From NCBI GenBank assembly GCA_029884035.1, contig JAOUIM010000134.1, forward strand, positions 1 to 8,740: 8,740 nucleotides of DNA. Direction: 5' to 3'. Source of the DNA: Aquincola sp. Lineage in GTDB: Bacteria; Pseudomonadota; Gammaproteobacteria; Burkholderiales; Burkholderiaceae_C. The notes beneath the pieces are model-generated. The model worked only from the letters and a program-made list of their open reading frames with translations, did no database searches and was not told the DNA's origin. Shown in pieces: positions 5,876 to 8,740 of the stretch (within the stretch, counting starts at the first letter, position 1; each line of letters begins with the position of its first letter). The translations under genes were made by a program, and so were the position numbers.

Positions 5876-6577
5876 ATGACGGGCGTTGCGCTCGTCGCTG
5901 CGGCGGGCGCCATGGGCCTGGCCGGCCTGCCGCACTGCGCGGCGATGTGCGCCGCGCCGTGCATCGCGGTCACGCGCGGCGGCGGCGCGGCGCAGCCTGC
6001 CTTCCAGATCGCGCGCGTGGCCGGCTATGCCGCAGCCGGCGCGCTGGCCGCGGTGAGCGTGGGCGCGCTGCGCGAGGGCCTGGCCTTTGCACCCGCGCTG
6101 CGCCCGCTGTGGACGCTGCTGCACCTGGCCGCGCTCGCCTTCGGCCTGTGGATGCTCGCCACCGGCCGCTGGCCGGCGTGGATGCAGCGCACCTCGGGCC
6201 TGAATGCCGCGCCACAGCAGCGCGAGCAGAGCAACGGCTGGCAGCGCGTCGCGTGGGTGCCGCTGCGCAGCGCCTGTGCCGGCGCCGCGTGGATCGCCTG
6301 GCCCTGCGCGCTGTCGCAATCCGCGCTGCTGGTGGCCGCGCTCGGTGACGACGCCGCGCAGGGCGCGACGGCGATGGCCGCGTTTGCCATCGCCTCGTCG
6401 CCCGCGTTGTGGATCGGCCCCTGGCTCGCGCAGCGCTGGCGCGCCGTCGGCGCGGCTGGCGGTGCGCTTGCCGCGGCGGCGTGGCCGGTCCGCGCGGCGG
6501 GCGCGGTGCTCGCTGCCGGCTCGGCCTGGGCGCTCGGGCATGGGCTGTGGGCGCAGATCGTGGCGTGGTGCACCTGA
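5876..6577 (+). CDS. TauE/SafE-family (DsbD_2-like) membrane protein of the cbb3 locus
   Basis: This hydrophobic protein of 233 residues belongs, by its N-terminal motif and topology, to the family annotated as sulfite exporter TauE/SafE or UreH/DsbD_2-like. Members often lie next to cbb3 oxidase clusters, and a role in metal or thiol handling is suspected but unproven. The family motif is GLAGLPHCAAMCAAPC (about residues 14-29), with H21, C22, C26 and C30 as possible metal or thiol ligands. About six hydrophobic segments are visible, with a polar cytoplasmic-type loop near residues 104-120 (RTSGLNAAPQQREQSNGWQR). It ends at VAWCT. The ATG at 5876 is preferred because homologs start 10-15 residues before the GLAG motif. 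A TTG at 5864, 11 nt after GGGAGG, is the alternative and adds four residues. It is probably independent of or weakly coupled to hemN, 111 bp upstream. The true substrate is unknown. Confidence 0.88.
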   Translation: MTGVALVAAAGAMGLAGLPHCAAMCAAPCIAVTRGGGAAQPAFQIARVAGYAAAGALAAVSVGALREGLAFAPALRPLWTLLHLAALAFGLWMLATGRWPAWMQRTSGLNAAPQQREQSNGWQRVAWVPLRSACAGAAWIAWPCALSQSALLVAALGDDAAQGATAMAAFAIASSPALWIGPWLAQRWRAVGAAGGALAAAAWPVRAAGAVLAAGSAWALGHGLWAQIVAWCT

Positions 6578-6729
6578 TCCGCCCCTGCGTTTGGTCCCGG
6601 CGGCCTTGCACTGCATGCTTCGTGGGTCAGCGCCGGGCGGCTGATGTCGCGGCATGAACCGCTCTTGCGCCATCACCTCGGGGTGTGACGACGCGCGTGC
6701 GCTAACGCATCATTCCCGCAGGCTGCCGA

Positions 6730-7428
6730 TCATGCGTAGTACCGCGCCCTCATGCGCTGGCAATAGGCCTCCAGGGTCGGCCGGGCGAGCGCGTGGCGCC
6801 GGATCGGCGAATCGACCGGTGCCCACAGCAGGTTGGCCAGAAAGGCGTGGGCCGTCGCATCGAGCGAGGTCGGCTGCTCGCCGAGCATGAAGGGCTTGTC
6901 GGCAAGGAAATCCGCGATTGCCGTCACGTCTCGGCAGCCGATGGCGTAGATCTCCTGCGCGGTGTGCCTGCCCATGCCATGACCTCGCATTTCACCGAGC
7001 ACGCCGCGCCGGGCCAGCGCCGGCACGAACCAGCGCAACGGTGCAGGCATTGCACCGAAGAAGGCCACGCGGGTCCTTGCCCAACCAGCGTCATCGGCCC
7101 AGCGCGTCTGCACGACGGCCCAGTACAGGTTCTCTTCGATCAAGCGCTGGAAGGCTGTCGCCAGGGCACGCTCGAGGGGAGACAGCGCGGCGTCCAGCGG
7201 GTCTCCGTAACGGCCCTTCAGGTACTCGATGATGAAAGTCGTGTCCGCGACGACGTTGCCGCCATCGTCGATGTAGGGCAGCTTGTGCTTGGGGGCCTTC
7301 ATCACATCGCCGCTGTTCACCAGTTCGAACGGCAGGCCGGCCATGCGAAGGTAGGTTTCCATCTTCATGCAGAACGGGCTGGCGTTGGGCAGGCCGAAGG
7401 CGGGGGCAAACTGGAAGAGCTTGATCAT
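6730..7428 (-). CDS. glutathione S-transferase-like protein (metaxin/FAXC type)
   Basis: This 232-residue cytosolic protein has a two-domain GST layout. The N-terminal thioredoxin-like domain covers about residues 1-75. It begins MIKLFQFAPAFGLPNASPFC and contains the cis-Pro region HKLPYIDDGG (P51) and the glutathione-contact type segment ADTTFIIEYL. The helical C-terminal domain follows, with FMLGEQPTSLDATAHAFLANL (about 180-200), including the structural Asp190 typical of GST C-domains. The combination resembles the Fax/metaxin-related GST group often annotated in proteobacteria only as glutathione S-transferase. C20 lies at the place where thiol GSTs keep Ser or Cys, so catalytic activity is possible but unproven. 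The ATG at 7428 has only a weak Shine-Dalgarno. The gene converges on the SafE-like gene, with about 150 bp between, and shows no link to respiration. Confidence 0.88.
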   Translation of the reverse strand: MIKLFQFAPAFGLPNASPFCMKMETYLRMAGLPFELVNSGDVMKAPKHKLPYIDDGGNVVADTTFIIEYLKGRYGDPLDAALSPLERALATAFQRLIEENLYWAVVQTRWADDAGWARTRVAFFGAMPAPLRWFVPALARRGVLGEMRGHGMGRHTAQEIYAIGCRDVTAIADFLADKPFMLGEQPTSLDATAHAFLANLLWAPVDSPIRRHALARPTLEAYCQRMRARYYA

Positions 7429-7530
7429 GGCGCCCGATCATCCGATGGATGAGACGGAGCTTCGGCCGCCTGCATCGCGCCGTCAATGGCGAATGGCCGT
7501 TTCACTCAATGCCCGCTTCTGGCCAAATTG

Positions 7531-7545
7531 ACGGGCGCAGCCCGT
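7531..7545 (-). terminator. possible terminator of the hydrolase gene
   Basis: A 6-bp perfect stem with a 3-nt loop (ACGGGC-GCA-GCCCGT on the + strand) lies 10 bp beyond the stop of the minus-strand hydrolase gene. Read on the minus strand it is followed by CAATTT, a poor but present T-rich stretch. The short stem and weak T-run keep confidence low. Confidence 0.35.
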
Positions 7546-7555
7546 GCCCGCCGCC

Positions 7556-8305
7556 TCAGCGTGGCGCGCCGCGCCTCTGCGCGAGCAGCCATTCGTAGAG
7601 CTGCGGATCGGCGTAGGCCTGTTCCCAGGCGTTGTGCCCGATGTCCGGGTAGACGGTGAATCTCACGTTCCCGCCAGCGGCGCGCACCGCGTCGACCATC
7701 TCCTGTTCGCCAGCGATCGGCACCGCGTCGTCGCGCGCGCCGTGAAACGCCCAGATGGGCAACTGGGCGACGCGAGCGGCGCGGTCGATGTCACCGATGC
7801 CGCTGACGGGCGCGATACCAGCGAGTCGATCCGGGTAGTCGACAGCGTAGTTCCAGGTGCCGATGCCGCCCATGCTGAGGCCCGTCATCAGCACGCGGTC
7901 GGCGTCGACGGGCAGCCGGCGCAACAGGTGCGCGCGCAGCGCTTCGAGCGCGTCACTGTCCCAGGCCAGACCTTCGGGCACCTGCGGCGCAACAAGCACG
8001 AAGGGGTAGTCGGTGCCCGCCGCGGCGTACTTCGGTGGACCTTGGACCTTCACCCGTGACAGGTCGTCGCCGCGCTCGCCCGAGCCGTGCAGAAAGAACA
8101 GCAGAGGCCACCCCCTTGCCGGCCGCGCTGCAAGGCGCGGCGTCCAGATCAGGAAGCGCAGCCGCACACGCTTGCGCACGACGCCCGAGAAGATCTGTGC
8201 ATGCTCGCCCGTCTTCGGCGTCGGTGCGGCGGCGGTTCGGCCTGGCAGCAGCAGCGTGGCGGCGAGCGATGCACCTGTCTTGAGGCAGTCGCGGCGTTCG
8301 GGCAT
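7556..8305 (-). CDS. alpha/beta-hydrolase (esterase / phospholipase-carboxylesterase-like) with Tat-like signal
   Basis: This is a 249-residue serine hydrolase. The N-terminus MPERRDCLKTGASLAATLLL has an RR-x-C-LK pattern near the Tat consensus RR-x-FLK, followed by a hydrophobic stretch and an AAA cleavage-like site near residue 27, so export to the periplasm is likely. The oxyanion-side HGSG is at 73-76. The nucleophile is Ser144 in GLSMGG, the acid Asp192 in HGARDDAVP, and the base His224 in DIGHNAWEQAY, so the triad is complete and correctly ordered. The family resembles predicted peptidases or esterases of the dienelactone-hydrolase/prolyl-oligopeptidase and PHB-depolymerase-like group. 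The substrate cannot be given. The ATG at 8305 has GGAAGA (8319-8314) 8 nt upstream. It runs in the same direction as the GST-like gene but 127 bp apart, so it is probably a separate unit. Confidence 0.88.
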   Translation of the reverse strand: MPERRDCLKTGASLAATLLLPGRTAAAPTPKTGEHAQIFSGVVRKRVRLRFLIWTPRLAARPARGWPLLFFLHGSGERGDDLSRVKVQGPPKYAAAGTDYPFVLVAPQVPEGLAWDSDALEALRAHLLRRLPVDADRVLMTGLSMGGIGTWNYAVDYPDRLAGIAPVSGIGDIDRAARVAQLPIWAFHGARDDAVPIAGEQEMVDAVRAAGGNVRFTVYPDIGHNAWEQAYADPQLYEWLLAQRRGAPR

Positions 8306-8740
8306 GGTTTGGGTCTTCCGCGGTCGGTCAGGACGAGATGCGGCATTGTGGCCAAGTCATTGCCGACCCCATGTGCGGCGCAAACCGACCCGTCAGCGGC
8401 CCTTGTTGCCGCCAGGCACGCAGGCCTCGGGCACACCTGAGCGCAGTTCCGCGGCATGGACCCATGAATCCGGAGGTGCTGTTCACGGTCGGGATGTCGA
8501 GTTCTTCACCTCGTGCACCGGCCGGTTCGAGCCGCGCGTTCCGGACTACAAGGCCATCGTCAAGCAGGCGGCTGAGTCCATTTCGATGCAGGCGGGTGGC
8601 GGCACGGGTCGGACTGCGGTGTGACCCATCGATCGCCTGTCGTTGCTTTCACCTGGCGCAGGGATGACGGGGAATAGGCGAAGTCCCACAACGGCGCAGA
8701 CCCGGTATTGCAACGGCGCGCCGAGGCGGGTTCGCACTCA
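8306..8740. other. 435-bp right-end region without a supported intact gene
   Basis: Upstream of the minus-strand hydrolase, no open frame on either strand combines a plausible start, a ribosome site and a recognisable product. The hydrolase promoter should lie here (minus strand, roughly 8320-8400), but I see no convincing -35/-10 pair. The only protein-like segment is near 8472-8624 on the + strand, described separately. A nonamer, CAACGGCGC, occurs twice near 8690-8720, which is probably chance. Confidence 0.6.
8472..8624 (+). pseudogene. possible remnant of the 3' end of a gene, unidentified
   Basis: In this frame the segment HGRDVEFFTSCTGRFEPRV continues with PDYKAIVKQAAESISMQ and reaches a TGA at 8622-8624. 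From about 8496 to 8590 nearly every codon ends in G or C, and the residue mix looks like a folded protein, unlike the Arg/Pro-rich translation upstream in the same frame. No suitable start codon or Shine-Dalgarno lies just before it. The in-frame ATG at 8304 would give 106 residues with an improbable first half and would overlap the hydrolase start on the other strand. I do not recognise the family. It may be the tail of a decayed or frameshifted gene, or chance. Confidence 0.25.

Noticed and set aside
4757..6676. Long open frame (639 codons) on the minus strand opposite hemN and the SafE-like gene
   Set aside because: It is antisense to two well-supported genes, spans their intergenic repeat, and has an Arg/Ala/Gly-rich translation with no recognisable domain.
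6626..6710. Hairpins between the SafE-like and GST-like genes as a bidirectional terminator
   Set aside because: The stems found (TCAGC/GCTGA near 6627-6644 and TGCG/CGCA near 6698-6709) are only 4-5 bp and lack T-runs.
8516..8533. tRNA T-loop-like GGTTCGAGCC
   Set aside because: No matching acceptor, D or anticodon arms lie at the right distances on either strand.
1..8740. CRISPR array, insertion sequence or prophage genes
   Set aside because: No regularly spaced direct repeats, transposase or integrase motifs, or phage-like genes were seen.

Overview
This GC-rich window with strong G/C third-position bias looks like a betaproteobacterial chromosome, most likely Burkholderiales of the Leptothrix/Rubrivivax/Comamonadaceae type. 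The assignment rests on protein similarity remembered from those groups, a shortened FixH, and an intergenic repeat typical of them. No database search was possible.

Positions 1-4263 (+ strand) hold most of a cbb3-type cytochrome c oxidase operon: the 3' end of ccoN, then ccoO, ccoQ, ccoP, the assembly genes ccoG and a short ccoH/fixH, and an unnamed 78-residue membrane protein. Genes are spaced by 6-19 bp or overlap by 4 bp, so they are probably one transcript. CcoN, CcoO and CcoP form the high-affinity terminal oxidase. CcoQ stabilises it. CcoG and CcoH help assemble it, with CcoG linked to copper reduction. The promoter, the rest of ccoN and any ccoI/ccoS lie outside the window or are absent.

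Positions 4264-4357 are a compact intergenic region with a perfect 11-bp hairpin, a perfect 16-bp palindrome and an FNR/FixK-like box (TTGC-N6-TCAA). It leads into hemN (4358-5764), the oxygen-independent coproporphyrinogen III dehydrogenase that supplies heme at low oxygen. The box centre lies exactly 41.5 bp before the A of the hemN start codon, which also lacks a Shine-Dalgarno, so a leaderless or very short-leader message is possible. A structured repeat-like element (about 5767-5856) separates hemN from a TauE/SafE (DsbD_2-like) membrane protein gene (5876-6577), a family often found beside cbb3 clusters.

The right part is unrelated in theme. Two minus-strand genes encode a metaxin/FAXC-type glutathione S-transferase-like protein (6730-7428) and a putatively Tat-exported alpha/beta-hydrolase (7556-8305). 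The last 435 bp hold no gene that I can support, apart from a short stretch with coding-like composition (about 8472-8624).

Overall this is a microaerobic respiration and heme-supply locus followed by accessory housekeeping genes. I found no clear new system. The points most worth checking are the 78-residue membrane protein, the hemN control region, and the coding-like remnant at the right end.
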